NCBI RefSeq assembly: GCF_041058985.1
Contig: NZ_JBEHZE010000001.1
Span: forward strand, 2,232,001 to 2,296,000
From: Hyphococcus lacteus
Lineage (GTDB): Bacteria > Pseudomonadota > Alphaproteobacteria > Caulobacterales > Parvularculaceae
Direction: 5' to 3'
Length of the DNA stretch: 64,000 nucleotides
The translations under genes and the position numbers were made by a program. Under the pieces are notes generated by a model. The model ran no database searches, was not told where the DNA came from, and saw nothing but the letters and a program-made list of their open reading frames with translations. Numbering within the stretch: position 1 is the stretch's first letter; each line of letters starts with the position of its first letter. Below, piece by piece: positions 8,729 through 17,761 of the stretch.

Positions 8729-9321
8729 TCGTAATTTTTCTAGGGCCGCCCGGTGCCGGTAAAGGCACGCAGGCAAAGCATATTGTTGAGCGGTACGGTG
8801 TTCCGCAGCTTTCGACCGGCGACATGCTGCGTTCAGCAGTTAAGGCTGAGACCGAGGTTGGCCTCAAGGCGAAAGCCGTGATGGATGCTGGGAACCTTGT
8901 TTCGGATGAGATTGTAGCGGCGATCATTGAAGAACGGATTGAGGCGGATGATTGCGCTAAGGGCTTTTTGCTTGATGGCTTCCCGCGCACAATTCGCCAG
9001 GCAGAGATGCTCGACAGCATTTTGACCAAAAAAGAACGTACGGTTGATGTGGTGATCGAGTTACAGGTGGACGAGGGTGCTCTGATAGAGCGGTTGCGGA
9101 CACGAATTGAAGAAACAAAAGCGCGGGGCGAAACACCACGTGCTGACGATAATGAAGAAACATTTGCGAAGCGCCTTGGCGTATATCGCGATGAGACGGC
9201 TCCACTGATCCCATTTTATGCGGATCAGGGCAAATTGCGCTCAATTGACGGCATGGCACCGGTGAAAACTGTGTCGGCTGAGATCGAAGCAATTCTCGAC
9301 CCTATCAGTACCGCGAAATAA
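8725..9321 (+). CDS. adk: Adenylate kinase
   Basis: Adenylate kinase interconverts AMP and ATP with two ADP in the cytoplasm. The P-loop GPPGAGKGTQ lies at residues 6-15, followed by the AMP-binding STGDMLR and the DGFPRT signature. At 198 residues it is the short-LID type, without the extended zinc-type lid. The start is a GTG overlapping the secY stop by four bases, so it is translationally coupled; secY-adk-rpsM is the common order in this class. Confidence 0.96.
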   Translation: MIVIFLGPPGAGKGTQAKHIVERYGVPQLSTGDMLRSAVKAETEVGLKAKAVMDAGNLVSDEIVAAIIEERIEADDCAKGFLLDGFPRTIRQAEMLDSILTKKERTVDVVIELQVDEGALIERLRTRIEETKARGETPRADDNEETFAKRLGVYRDETAPLIPFYADQGKLRSIDGMAPVKTVSAEIEAILDPISTAK

Positions 9322-9334
9322 GTACTGAAAACGG

Positions 9335-9362
9335 TTGACGGGAAGGGGAACGCGGCTATATC
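9335..9362 (+). promoter_or_regulatory. Predicted sigma-70 promoter of the alpha operon
   Basis: TTGACG (-35, five of six consensus bases) is followed after 16 bases by TATATC (-10, four of six). It lies in the adk-rpsM gap, about 185 bases ahead of the rpsM start, so it would give rpsM-rpsK-rpoA-rplQ their own transcript with a long leader. Prediction from sequence only. Confidence 0.5.
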
Positions 9363-9397
9363 TACGCGCTCTCCGCCTAAAGGAGACTGAGCTCGCT

Positions 9398-9423
9398 CGG
9401 CGCGGCATTTTTTGTGCGCGCCG
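9398..9423 (+). promoter_or_regulatory. Hairpin in the rpsM leader
   Basis: CGGCGCG and CGCGCCG are perfect seven-base complements around a T-rich loop, in the untranslated leader of the alpha operon. It could be a structural element of a regulatory leader or a terminator-like attenuator with the T tract in the loop. No match to a named leader family was recognised. Confidence 0.35.
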
Positions 9424-9547
9424 TCGCGGGCTTCGTTGCTTGGTTATAGGTTCGGTTAACGGCCTGAAAACAAGCGGCGAACAATAAAGATTACGGCCTG
9501 CCCGGCCGAGAATGAGGGCGGAGAACGAACGAAAAGGAACTACATCC

Positions 9548-9916
9548 GTGGCCCGTATTGCAGGTGTCAATATCCCGACGAACAAGCGCGTATCTATCGC
9601 GCTCCGCTATATTCACGGCATTGGTCCGGCGAAGGCGAACGAAATTTGTGAAAAAGTTGGCATCGCCTCAGAGCGTCGTGTCAACGAATTATCGGACGCT
9701 GAAGTTCTTCAGATCCGTGAAACAATCGATGGCGATTATATGGTTGAGGGTGACCTCCGCCGTGAAGTTGCCGTCAACATCAAGCGTTTGATGGATCAGG
9801 GTTGCTATCGCGGTCTGCGCCATCGTCGTGGTTTGCCGGTTCGCGGCCAGCGCACGCATACGAATGCCCGTACGCGCAAAGGCCCGGCAAAGCCGATCGC
9901 CGGTAAGAAGAAGTAA
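9548..9916 (+). CDS. rpsM: 30S ribosomal protein S13
   Basis: S13 contacts P-site tRNA and the large subunit. The conserved beginning ARIAGVNIPTNKR starts at a GTG that is preceded by AAAAGGAAC, so this GTG is chosen over an ATG twelve codons upstream. The core has YIHGIGPAKANEICEKVGI and GCYRGLRHRRGLPVRGQRTH. Length is 122 residues. Confidence 0.96.
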   Translation: MARIAGVNIPTNKRVSIALRYIHGIGPAKANEICEKVGIASERRVNELSDAEVLQIRETIDGDYMVEGDLRREVAVNIKRLMDQGCYRGLRHRRGLPVRGQRTHTNARTRKGPAKPIAGKKK

Positions 9917-9928
9917 GGATAGACCCAG

Positions 9929-10324
9929 ATGGCGAAAGCAGCTGCTCAAACGCGCGTAAAACGTCGTGAACGAAAAAACATTTCGACTGGTGTCGTTCAT
10001 GTGAATGCGTCGTTCAACAACACCATGATTACCATTAGTGATGAACAAGGAAATGCTATTTCTTGGTCTTCTGCTGGCGGAATGGGATTTAAGGGGTCGC
10101 GTAAATCGACACCTTATGCCGCTCAGCTCGCTGCTGAAGATGCTGCGAAAAAAGCGATGGATCATGGGCTACAAACGGTCAGCGTCGAAGTTCGTGGTCC
10201 GGGTTCTGGTCGTGAGAGTGCGTTACGCGCGCTTCAATCTGCTGGTCTAACGGTTACGATCATTCGCGATGTTACGCCGATCCCACACAATGGCTGTCGT
10301 CCGCGTAAGCGTCGCCGCGTTTAA
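9929..10324 (+). CDS. rpsK: 30S ribosomal protein S11
   Basis: S11 forms part of the platform of the small subunit. The 131-residue protein has a basic N-terminus, VHVNASFNNTMITISDEQGN, and the conserved C-terminus VTPIPHNGCRPRKRRRV. It follows rpsM after a short gap, in an operon with rpoA and rplQ. Confidence 0.97.
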   Translation: MAKAAAQTRVKRRERKNISTGVVHVNASFNNTMITISDEQGNAISWSSAGGMGFKGSRKSTPYAAQLAAEDAAKKAMDHGLQTVSVEVRGPGSGRESALRALQSAGLTVTIIRDVTPIPHNGCRPRKRRRV

Positions 10325-10354
10325 TCACCCTACTGAATAGAGAGCGATCCAAAC

Positions 10355-11380
10355 ATGGATTCTATAAACATTCTCGAAAAGAACTGGCTGGAACTCATCC
10401 GTCCAACGAAACTTGAAGTTTCGCCGGGCGTTGATGCTAATCGTAAGGCGACTATTACGGCTCAACCGCTTGAGCGTGGTTTTGGCCTTACGCTCGGTAA
10501 CGGTCTGCGCCGTATCCTGATGTCTTCGCTTCAGGGTGCTGCGGTTACGTCACTACAAATTGATGGCGTGGTCCACGAATTTTCATCAATTCCGGGTGTC
10601 CGCGAAGACGTCACTGACATTGTCTTGAACGTGAAACAGCTGGCGATTCGTATGCATGCGGATGGTCCAAAACGCCTTATCCTTAAAAAGGATACACCGG
10701 GCGTTGTGACTGCTGCTGATATCGAAGAAACATCGTCTGTTGATATTTTGAACAAAAACCACGTGATTTGTCACCTCGACCAAGGTGCGAATTTGCGTAT
10801 GGAACTGACGGTCAATACCGGTAAGGGCTATGCGCCGGCCGAGCAAAATCGTCCGGAAGACGCGCCGATTGGCCTCATTCCGATTGATAGTCTTTATTCA
10901 CCTGTGAACCGTGTTTCTTATCGCGTTGAAAACACACGTGAAGGCCAAGTTCTCGACTATGACAAGCTCGTCATGGAAGTTGAAACGGATGGGTCGCTTT
11001 CGCCTGACGATTCTGTCGCGTACGCAGCGCGGATCCTTCAGGACCAGCTTCAGGTCTTCATCAATTTCGATGAACCCACAAAAGATACTGGTACCGATGC
11101 ACGCGAAGAGCTTCCGTTTAATCCTGCACTTTTGCGCAAGGTTGATGAGCTTGAGCTTTCTGTGCGTTCCGCGAATTGCTTGAAGAACGACAATATCGTT
11201 TATATTGGCGATCTTATACAAAAAACCGAAGCCGAAATGCTTCGTACACCGAATTTTGGCCGTAAATCACTGAACGAGATTAAAGAAGTTCTCGCTGGGC
11301 TGGGTCTGCATCTTGGAATGGATGTGCCTGACTGGCCCCCAGAGAACATTGAAGAACTCGCGAAGAAATTTGATGAATAA
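10355..11380 (+). CDS. rpoA: RNA polymerase alpha subunit
   Basis: The alpha subunit dimerises to nucleate RNA polymerase assembly. The N-terminal domain has LERGFGLTLGNGLRRILMSS near residue 40. The C-terminal domain, which binds UP elements and activators, ends with SVRSANCLKNDNIVYIGDL and TPNFGRKSLNEIKEVLAGLG. The length of 341 residues is standard for the class. Confidence 0.98.
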   Translation: MDSINILEKNWLELIRPTKLEVSPGVDANRKATITAQPLERGFGLTLGNGLRRILMSSLQGAAVTSLQIDGVVHEFSSIPGVREDVTDIVLNVKQLAIRMHADGPKRLILKKDTPGVVTAADIEETSSVDILNKNHVICHLDQGANLRMELTVNTGKGYAPAEQNRPEDAPIGLIPIDSLYSPVNRVSYRVENTREGQVLDYDKLVMEVETDGSLSPDDSVAYAARILQDQLQVFINFDEPTKDTGTDAREELPFNPALLRKVDELELSVRSANCLKNDNIVYIGDLIQKTEAEMLRTPNFGRKSLNEIKEVLAGLGLHLGMDVPDWPPENIEELAKKFDE

Positions 11381-11414
11381 GACTGACGGATCGTCAGCGT
11401 AAGGAGAAAAAGCC

Positions 11415-11852
11415 ATGCGACACGGGTTGGCGCAAAGAAAACTAAACCGCACCCATGAGCACCGCAAAGCGATGTTCGCGAACATGGCTTGCGCGCTCAT
11501 CAAACACGAGCAAATCACAACAACTCTGCCGAAAGCAAAAGAGCTTCGTCCGATTGTTGAAAAGCTGGTGACGATGGCGAAGCACGCGGGCAAAGATAGC
11601 GATCGTTCGCTTCATCTGCGTCGTCTGGCGATTGCACGTATCCGCGATAAGGATATGGCGAAAAAGCTGTTCGATACGCTTGGTCCGCGTTATTCCGAAC
11701 GTGATGGCGGATATATTCGGATCATGAAAGCCGGTTTCCGTTATGGTGATAACGCGCCGCTTGCTGTGATCGAATTTGTTGATCGTGATGAAGACGCAAA
11801 AGGTCTGGATTCAGGTCCGGTCATTGCGGTTGATCAGGATGATGACGAATAG
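11415..11852 (+). CDS. rplQ: 50S ribosomal protein L17
   Basis: L17 lies near the tunnel exit. The start MRHGLAQRKLNRTHEHRKAM is the family signature and an AAGGAG precedes it. At 145 residues it has a short acidic C-terminal tail (DQDDDE) beyond the core, as often seen in alphaproteobacteria. It is the last gene of the ribosomal cluster. Confidence 0.96.
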   Translation: MRHGLAQRKLNRTHEHRKAMFANMACALIKHEQITTTLPKAKELRPIVEKLVTMAKHAGKDSDRSLHLRRLAIARIRDKDMAKKLFDTLGPRYSERDGGYIRIMKAGFRYGDNAPLAVIEFVDRDEDAKGLDSGPVIAVDQDDDE

Positions 11853-11893
11853 GAAATGAGGTGTTCGCTGATGCGAATGCTTGATTGAATTTG

Positions 11894-11932
11894 GAACGCG
11901 CAGGGTGATAAACTCTGCGCGTTCTTTTGTTT
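11894..11932 (+). terminator. Rho-independent terminator of the ribosomal operon
   Basis: A perfect ten-base stem (GAACGCGCAG with CTGCGCGTTC) with an eleven-base loop is followed directly by a T-rich run. It lies 41 bases after the rplQ stop and before the protease gene, closing the cluster. Confidence 0.85.
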
Positions 11933-11964
11933 GTGGATGCCCATTGTTTGTGGAGGTCTGATCG

Positions 11965-13425
11965 ATGATCCGTATATTAAGTGCTTCATTGGCTGGTTTT
12001 GCGTTGTTTCTTTCATCGGCCTGCGCACAGCCTGCGCCTGAGAATCCCGACAAAGCAGCAACAACAGAAGATCTTGACGGTGCGAGTATCACATCATCGC
12101 CACGCGCGGTTCCGCAGTCGATGGCGGAAGTAAAATTGTCGTTTGCGCCAGTGGTAGAACGTGCCGCACCGGCAGTCGTCAACATATATTCAAGCCGTGT
12201 TGTCAAACAGCGTAGTGCTTTTGCCGGCGATCCGTTTTTCGAGCGGTTCTTTGGCGGCAATATGGATGCCCCTCGGGAGCGCGTACAGAATGCGTTAGGT
12301 TCGGGTGTTATCGTTAGCCCGGATGGCGTGGTTGTAACCAACAACCACGTGATTGAGGGAATGACCGAGATTAAGGTCGTGTTGAATGACCGGCGTGAGT
12401 ACAAAGCAGAAATGGTCCTTGCTGATCCGCAGACTGACCTTGCCGTTCTTCAAATCGATGTTGATGCGCCATTACCATATTTAAGTTTTGCAAACTCGGA
12501 TTCTATTCAGGTTGGTGATGTCGTTCTCGCCATTGGCAATCCGTTTGGGGTAGGGCAGACTGTTACCAACGGCATTATTTCCGCGTTGGCGCGGACAGCG
12601 GTTTCCGTCTCAGATTATCAATTTTTTATTCAAACCGATGCCGCGATTAATCCCGGTAATTCCGGTGGTGCACTGATTGATATTGATGGACGCTTGGTTG
12701 GTGTGAATACAGCGATCTATTCTCGCTCCGGCGGCTCTAACGGAATTGGTTTTGCGATCCCATCGCGGCTTGTTCAGCAGGTCATCAAATCGGCAATTAG
12801 CGGAAATGCATTGGTGCGGCCATGGCTTGGCGCATCAAGTAGTACGGTGACCGCAGATCTTGCAAAGGCTCTCAAGCTTGACCGCCCGGCGGGGGCAATC
12901 GTCGATGATATATGGAAACGCGGGCCTGCGGATCTGGCTGGGATCAAGCCCGGTGATGTGATCATGGAGGTCGACGGCCAACCAGTTTATGATGCTCAAA
13001 CGCTGCAATACCGGATTGGTGTTACTAATGACGGTGATAAGGCCGATGTCGTTTATGTTCGTAATGGCAAAATGCGAAATGCAACCATAAAACTTAGCCT
13101 GCCACCAGAAACGCCGGCTCGCGATACACGAACTCTTGAAGGTCAGCATCCGTTGAGTGGCGTTACTGTCGACAATCTGTCGCCGAGATATAGCGAAGAG
13201 CTGGGCCTAGACCCGTTATCGACGGGTGTTGTTGTTACCGAAGTTCAATCCCGGTCATTTGCGGCGCGTCGCGGTTTGCGTCCGGGGCATAAAATCCTTT
13301 CCGTTAACGGAACAACAGTAAACACGTCTGCTGAATTAGCACGAGAGATCGAAAAGCCGGAAACGCGCTGGGAGCTTGAAATCGATACTGGCGGGCGGAT
13401 TGTACCGTGGCGTGTCGGGCGTTAA
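11965..13425 (+). CDS. Do/HtrA-family periplasmic serine protease
   Basis: A trypsin-like protease with two C-terminal PDZ domains, acting in envelope protein quality control. Residues 1-21 are a signal peptide; Cys20 could be lipidated, but the -3 position is Ser, so ordinary cleavage is as likely. The triad reads His128 (VVTNNHVIEG), Asp158 (PQTDLAVLQ) and Ser233 (PGNSGGAL). PDZ1 follows around residues 280-360 and PDZ2 around 385-470. A TGGAGGT site precedes the ATG. DegP, DegQ and DegS type cannot be separated safely. Confidence 0.92.
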   Translation: MIRILSASLAGFALFLSSACAQPAPENPDKAATTEDLDGASITSSPRAVPQSMAEVKLSFAPVVERAAPAVVNIYSSRVVKQRSAFAGDPFFERFFGGNMDAPRERVQNALGSGVIVSPDGVVVTNNHVIEGMTEIKVVLNDRREYKAEMVLADPQTDLAVLQIDVDAPLPYLSFANSDSIQVGDVVLAIGNPFGVGQTVTNGIISALARTAVSVSDYQFFIQTDAAINPGNSGGALIDIDGRLVGVNTAIYSRSGGSNGIGFAIPSRLVQQVIKSAISGNALVRPWLGASSSTVTADLAKALKLDRPAGAIVDDIWKRGPADLAGIKPGDVIMEVDGQPVYDAQTLQYRIGVTNDGDKADVVYVRNGKMRNATIKLSLPPETPARDTRTLEGQHPLSGVTVDNLSPRYSEELGLDPLSTGVVVTEVQSRSFAARRGLRPGHKILSVNGTTVNTSAELAREIEKPETRWELEIDTGGRIVPWRVGR

Positions 13426-13503
13426 GCGCGAGAGATCGTCACAGGCAATCACATTTATTCGCAGCCTATTGCGTCGTTGGCTAGCGGTGCGCAATAAGCG
13501 AAT

Positions 13504-15237
13504 ATGACCACAATTGTGCAGGATACCGACAAACAGGTCAGGGCAAGTTTTAAAGATCTGTTTACACCCAAATTCGTTACCGTTCTTCGGGAGGGGTACG
13601 ACGGCAAGGCGTTGCGCGCGGATTTGGTTGCTGGTCTAACGGTCGCGATCGTTGCCTTACCCTTATCAATGGCGATTGCCATAGCGTCAGGCGCGTCACC
13701 GGCCCAGGGGCTTTATACCGCGGTCATCGGCGGGTTTATAGTCTCGCTATTGGGTGGAAGCCGATTTCAAATCGGCGGTCCTGCTGGTGCATTCATCGTT
13801 TTGGTCGCCTCGATAGTCCATCAACATGGGATGGATGGTCTCTTTCTGGCGACAATGATGGCCGGTCTAATGTTGATGACAGTCGGCTTCTTCCGGCTAG
13901 GGACCTATATCAAGTTTATTCCGTTTCCAGTGACGGTCGGCTTTACCGTGGGGATCGCGGCGTTGATTTTGACTAGTCAAATCAAAGATCTTTTCGGCTT
14001 ATCGTTAATCGGCCCCGAGCCACTAGAGTTTATGGAAAAAATACCTGTGCTTTGGGCCGTGCGCGAAAGCGCAAATTTTCCAGCAATTTTTGTTTCTGTG
14101 GCAACAATAGGTATGATCGCTGGTCTTCAACGCTTCAAGCCGTCATGGCCAGGAATGTTGATCGCAGTGGTAGGAGGGGCATGTGCTGCGGCGTTCCTTT
14201 CTCTACCTATTGAAACCATTGGGTCCAAATTTGGTGGAATTCCTTCGACGCTACCCGTGCCGTCGTTTCCAAGTCTGACTGCCTCGAAAATCATAGAGAT
14301 TTTACCCAGCGCATTTACACTTGCATTATTGGGTGCAATTGAATCACTGTTGTCAGCGGTTGTGGCGGATGGAATGACCGGGCGACGGCATCGATCAAAT
14401 TGTGAATTGGTGGCGCAAGGTGTCGCAAACTTTGTTGCACCGATCTTTGGCGGCATCTGTGTGACGGGCACAATCGCAAGAACAGCGACGAATGTTAGGG
14501 CCGGTGCGCGTAGCCCTATCGCCGGGATAATGCATGCGCTTTTCATATTGGTGTTCATTGTTGTTGCAGCGCCGCTCGCTTCTTTTATTCCGCTTGCCAG
14601 CCTTGCCGGTGTTCTAGTCATGGTCGCGTGGAACATGATCGAGAAGGAAGCTTTTTTGTCATTGTTGAAAGCATCACGCGGCGATGCTGTTGTATTGTTA
14701 ACGACATTGGGGCTGACCATTTTCCGCGATCTGACCGAAGCCATAGTCATCGGTTTTGCTTTGGGGTCAGTGATGTTCATCCATCGTATGTCTAGCGCGA
14801 CCCGAATTGCTGCCCACGTTCCGCTGGTGATCGAAGATCGTGCGGATAGTGACGACCGAGATCAAGAACCTTTTGATGCGGTTACCGCGCATGAACCAGA
14901 CATAGCGGTCTATCGTATTTCCGGGGCATTTTTCTTTGGCGCTGCGGCTTCATTGGGAGCTGCCTTTGACAATATAGTAGAGAAAAAACGAGCGCTGATT
15001 ATTGATTTCGCTCAGGTGCCATTGGTTGATTCAACAGGTGCAAAGACCCTTGAAAGCCTCGGGCGCAAGGCCGCGCGGAATAATGTTGCGTTCTATATCT
15101 GCGCAGCGTCGCAAGAAGTTGAACATGATCTGATCGCGAACGGAATTGAACCTCCACTTATATGCTATGAAAAGGACATCAATGCCGCGGTCGTTGCTGC
15201 GCACCAGAAAATAGACACTTCCAGCGCAGCTCTTTAG
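13504..15237 (+). CDS. SulP-family anion permease with C-terminal STAS domain
   Basis: An inner-membrane secondary transporter of the SLC26/SulP family, 577 residues. The N-terminal two thirds are hydrophobic, with the signature LVAGLTVAIVALPLSMAIAI and GASPAQGLYTAVIGG. The C-terminal roughly 120 residues form a STAS domain with ALIIDFAQVPLVDSTGAKTL. SulP proteins carry sulfate, bicarbonate or other anions; the substrate cannot be read from the sequence. It appears to stand alone between the protease and rarA. Confidence 0.92.
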   Translation: MTTIVQDTDKQVRASFKDLFTPKFVTVLREGYDGKALRADLVAGLTVAIVALPLSMAIAIASGASPAQGLYTAVIGGFIVSLLGGSRFQIGGPAGAFIVLVASIVHQHGMDGLFLATMMAGLMLMTVGFFRLGTYIKFIPFPVTVGFTVGIAALILTSQIKDLFGLSLIGPEPLEFMEKIPVLWAVRESANFPAIFVSVATIGMIAGLQRFKPSWPGMLIAVVGGACAAAFLSLPIETIGSKFGGIPSTLPVPSFPSLTASKIIEILPSAFTLALLGAIESLLSAVVADGMTGRRHRSNCELVAQGVANFVAPIFGGICVTGTIARTATNVRAGARSPIAGIMHALFILVFIVVAAPLASFIPLASLAGVLVMVAWNMIEKEAFLSLLKASRGDAVVLLTTLGLTIFRDLTEAIVIGFALGSVMFIHRMSSATRIAAHVPLVIEDRADSDDRDQEPFDAVTAHEPDIAVYRISGAFFFGAAASLGAAFDNIVEKKRALIIDFAQVPLVDSTGAKTLESLGRKAARNNVAFYICAASQEVEHDLIANGIEPPLICYEKDINAAVVAAHQKIDTSSAAL

Positions 15238-15266
15238 CGGCGGCCCAAAAGCGGTTATGAATCTAT

Positions 15267-16571
15267 ATGTCTGATCTTTTCGCCAGTGCAGGTCTTGAGA
15301 AAGAGGCACCGCGTCCGCTCGCGGACCGGCTGCGTCCGGCTAAGTTGAGTGACGTCGTTGGGCAGGATCATTTGCTCGGAGTGGGTGCCCCCCTCCGGCG
15401 GATGCTCGATGGTGGTCGGCTTTCCTCATTGATTTTGTGGGGCCCGCCGGGTGTTGGAAAAACCACCATTGCACGGCTATTGGCAGTTGATGCCAAGCTA
15501 GAGTTTGAACAGATTTCTGCGATTTTTTCTGGCGTCGCCGATTTACGTAAGGTTTTTGAACGTGCCAAGGCCCGCCGTGCCGCAGGTAAGGGGACCTTGC
15601 TTTTTGTGGATGAGATCCATCGTTTTAATAAGGCGCAGCAAGATGGTTTTCTCCCGCATGTTGAAGCTGGGGTGATCACTCTAGTTGGTGCGACAACTGA
15701 AAACCCATCGTTTGAATTAAACGCGGCGTTGTTATCACGCGCTCAAGTTTATACGCTCAAGCGGCTTGATGATGACGCGATAGAGAAATTACTGAAACGA
15801 GCCGAAGCCGAAGAAGGGCGAGATTTACCGCTTACGGATGAAGCGCGTGAGGTTTTGCGCAATATGGCTGATGGTGATGGCCGGTTTTCGTTGAATCTTG
15901 CCGAAGAGGTATTTGCCGAACCTGTCGGGCGCACGCCGATTGAACCCAAAGAACTGGCGTCGATTATTCAACGGCGGGCACCGATCTATGACAAAGGGCA
16001 GGAGTCCCATTACAATCTCGCAAGTGCACTTCAAAAATCTATTCGCGGGTCCGATGTGGATGCGGCGCTTTATTGGGCTGCGAGAATGCTGGTGGGCGGT
16101 GAAGATCCGCGCTTTATCCTGCGGCGTTTGGTGGTGATCGCGTCGGAGGATATAGGCAATGCTGATCCGCAAGCGCTGCCATTAGCGATTGCCGCAAAAG
16201 ACTCGTTTGAATTTTTAGGCCAGCCCGAGGGCGAGATCGCAATAGGACAGTTGGTGGCGTATTTGGGCAGCGCGCCAAAATCGAACAGATCCCATATAGC
16301 ATTTAAACAAGCGAAAGCCGTTGCGCGAGAAACTGGCTCTTTAGCGCCTCCGCCGCACGCCATGAATGCGCCCACAAAGCTCATGAAGTCGCTCGGCTAT
16401 TCCGAGGGCTATGTTTACGATCACAACACGGAAGATGGTTTCGCAGGGCTGAATTATTTTCCGCCCGATATGTCACGAGAGAAATTCTATGAACCGACGC
16501 AATTCGGTTTCGACAAAGAAATTGCAAAGCGGCTGGAATATTGGGAGCGCAAACGTCGTGATAAAGATTGA
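15267..16571 (+). CDS. rarA: Replication-associated recombination ATPase RarA (MgsA)
   Basis: An AAA+ ATPase that acts at stalled replication forks and belongs to the clamp-loader-like WRNIP1 family. The Walker A GPPGVGKTT lies at residues 59-67, Walker B LLFVDEIHRF near 111-120, and GATTENPSFE (sensor 1) follows. The C-terminal half has the family segments SEDIGNADPQAL and HNTEDGFAGLNYFPPDM. Length of 434 residues is normal. Confidence 0.95.
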   Translation: MSDLFASAGLEKEAPRPLADRLRPAKLSDVVGQDHLLGVGAPLRRMLDGGRLSSLILWGPPGVGKTTIARLLAVDAKLEFEQISAIFSGVADLRKVFERAKARRAAGKGTLLFVDEIHRFNKAQQDGFLPHVEAGVITLVGATTENPSFELNAALLSRAQVYTLKRLDDDAIEKLLKRAEAEEGRDLPLTDEAREVLRNMADGDGRFSLNLAEEVFAEPVGRTPIEPKELASIIQRRAPIYDKGQESHYNLASALQKSIRGSDVDAALYWAARMLVGGEDPRFILRRLVVIASEDIGNADPQALPLAIAAKDSFEFLGQPEGEIAIGQLVAYLGSAPKSNRSHIAFKQAKAVARETGSLAPPPHAMNAPTKLMKSLGYSEGYVYDHNTEDGFAGLNYFPPDMSREKFYEPTQFGFDKEIAKRLEYWERKRRDKD

Positions 16572-16583
16572 GCGGCTACGGCA

Positions 16584-17381
16584 ATGACTGTCGATGTTAG
16601 TGGGGTTATCACGACGATAGGCAATACAAAGGTGTTGATAATCGCTGTGATCTTTGTGTTGTTGTTTATCGCTGAGCGCGTTGCCGCTGCCGCAAGCCCC
16701 CCCATAGGAAGAGAACGGTTGGTCCGGAATTTTGGGCTGATGTTTGTTATCTTGCTGCTATCGCCATTGATCATCACACCGATTACTGCTTTCGGGGCCA
16801 ATCATCTTTTGTGGACGCGGCCAGATTGGATGATGACCGGCGCATTAGCAGTCGTTGTTATTACTATTGATATTGTTCTGCTTGATCTTTGGACTTATTG
16901 GGTCCACCGGCTTTATCATCGTGTCCCGCTGTTTTGGCGGTTACATAGTGTGCATCATCTTGATGAGTTCCTCGATTCCACTAGCGCGTTTCGGTTTCAT
17001 GTGGGAGAGGTCATTCTGTCGGCATTTTTACGGCTGATCATGATTGTGATTTTAGCACCGTCTTTGGCGACCGTGATTTTTTACGAAACACTATTGGTCT
17101 CAACAGCGTTGTTTCATCATTCAAATCTTAGAATGCCGCCGAAATTAGAGCGGGGGCTTGCGTTACTTATCGTCACGCCATCGATCCATTGGGTGCATCA
17201 TCATGCTACCGTGCCAGATACCAACTCTAATTTCGCGGCTGTGTTTAGCCTGTGGGACCGGCTGTTTACTTCAAAAAGTGACACAATGCGGGACCGGAAC
17301 ATGAAAATTGGTCTTGAATCCATTGAAGACAAACCGTTTTTCAGGCTAATCCTCATGCCGTTTCAGAGGAAAGAGCGATGA
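16584..17381 (+). CDS. Sterol desaturase / fatty acid hydroxylase superfamily membrane protein
   Basis: A membrane protein with the di-iron histidine pattern of the fatty acid hydroxylase superfamily: HRLYHRVPLFWRLHSVHHLD near residues 108-128, HHSNLRMP in the middle, and HWVHHH about residue 208. Several hydrophobic segments precede and separate the clusters. Members oxidise sterols, fatty acids, carotenoids or ether lipids; the substrate is not evident. The stop overlaps crcB by four bases, so the pair is probably co-translated. Confidence 0.88.
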   Translation: MTVDVSGVITTIGNTKVLIIAVIFVLLFIAERVAAAASPPIGRERLVRNFGLMFVILLLSPLIITPITAFGANHLLWTRPDWMMTGALAVVVITIDIVLLDLWTYWVHRLYHRVPLFWRLHSVHHLDEFLDSTSAFRFHVGEVILSAFLRLIMIVILAPSLATVIFYETLLVSTALFHHSNLRMPPKLERGLALLIVTPSIHWVHHHATVPDTNSNFAAVFSLWDRLFTSKSDTMRDRNMKIGLESIEDKPFFRLILMPFQRKER

Positions 17382-17761
17382 ACGGATATATCTGGCTGGC
17401 GGTTGCCGCGGGTGGTGCAATCGGTGCCATGCTACGTCATGGCGTGTCGCGTCTATCGCTGCACCTATTGGGGCCGAATTTCCCCTGGGGGACGCTGAGC
17501 GTTAATGTTATTGGCTCTTTTGCCATGGGCCTTGTTATTGTTTGGCTTAGCAGCCGCGAACCGCAGAGTCCTGCTGTTCGGGCGTTTTTGACAGTCGGAC
17601 TTTTAGGTGCCTTTACAACATTCTCAACGTTCTCACTTGATGTCGTGACGCTCTATCGTGATCGCACATTGATGATCGCGGGGATATATTTAACCGCTTC
17701 GGTGTTGCTTTCCATATTGGGTTTGCTTGCCGGACTGGCGTTAGGAAGACAGCTTACATGA
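17378..17761 (+). CDS. crcB: Fluoride ion channel CrcB/Fluc
   Basis: A small four-helix membrane protein that exports fluoride as a dual-topology dimer. The 127-residue product has GGAIGAMLRHGVSR, the NVIGSFAMG motif, and the core GLLGAFTTFSTFSLD. It is embedded in an overlapping operon between the desaturase and the pseudouridine synthase, and I saw no fluoride riboswitch directly upstream. Confidence 0.94.
   Translation: MNGYIWLAVAAGGAIGAMLRHGVSRLSLHLLGPNFPWGTLSVNVIGSFAMGLVIVWLSSREPQSPAVRAFLTVGLLGAFTTFSTFSLDVVTLYRDRTLMIAGIYLTASVLLSILGLLAGLALGRQLT

Noticed and set aside
14127..14780. Long open frame on the minus strand inside the SulP gene
   Set aside because: It lies antisense to a clear SulP coding region and its product has no family features.
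17300..17377. Fluoride riboswitch ahead of crcB
   Set aside because: crcB starts inside the end of the upstream gene, so there is no leader for a riboswitch.
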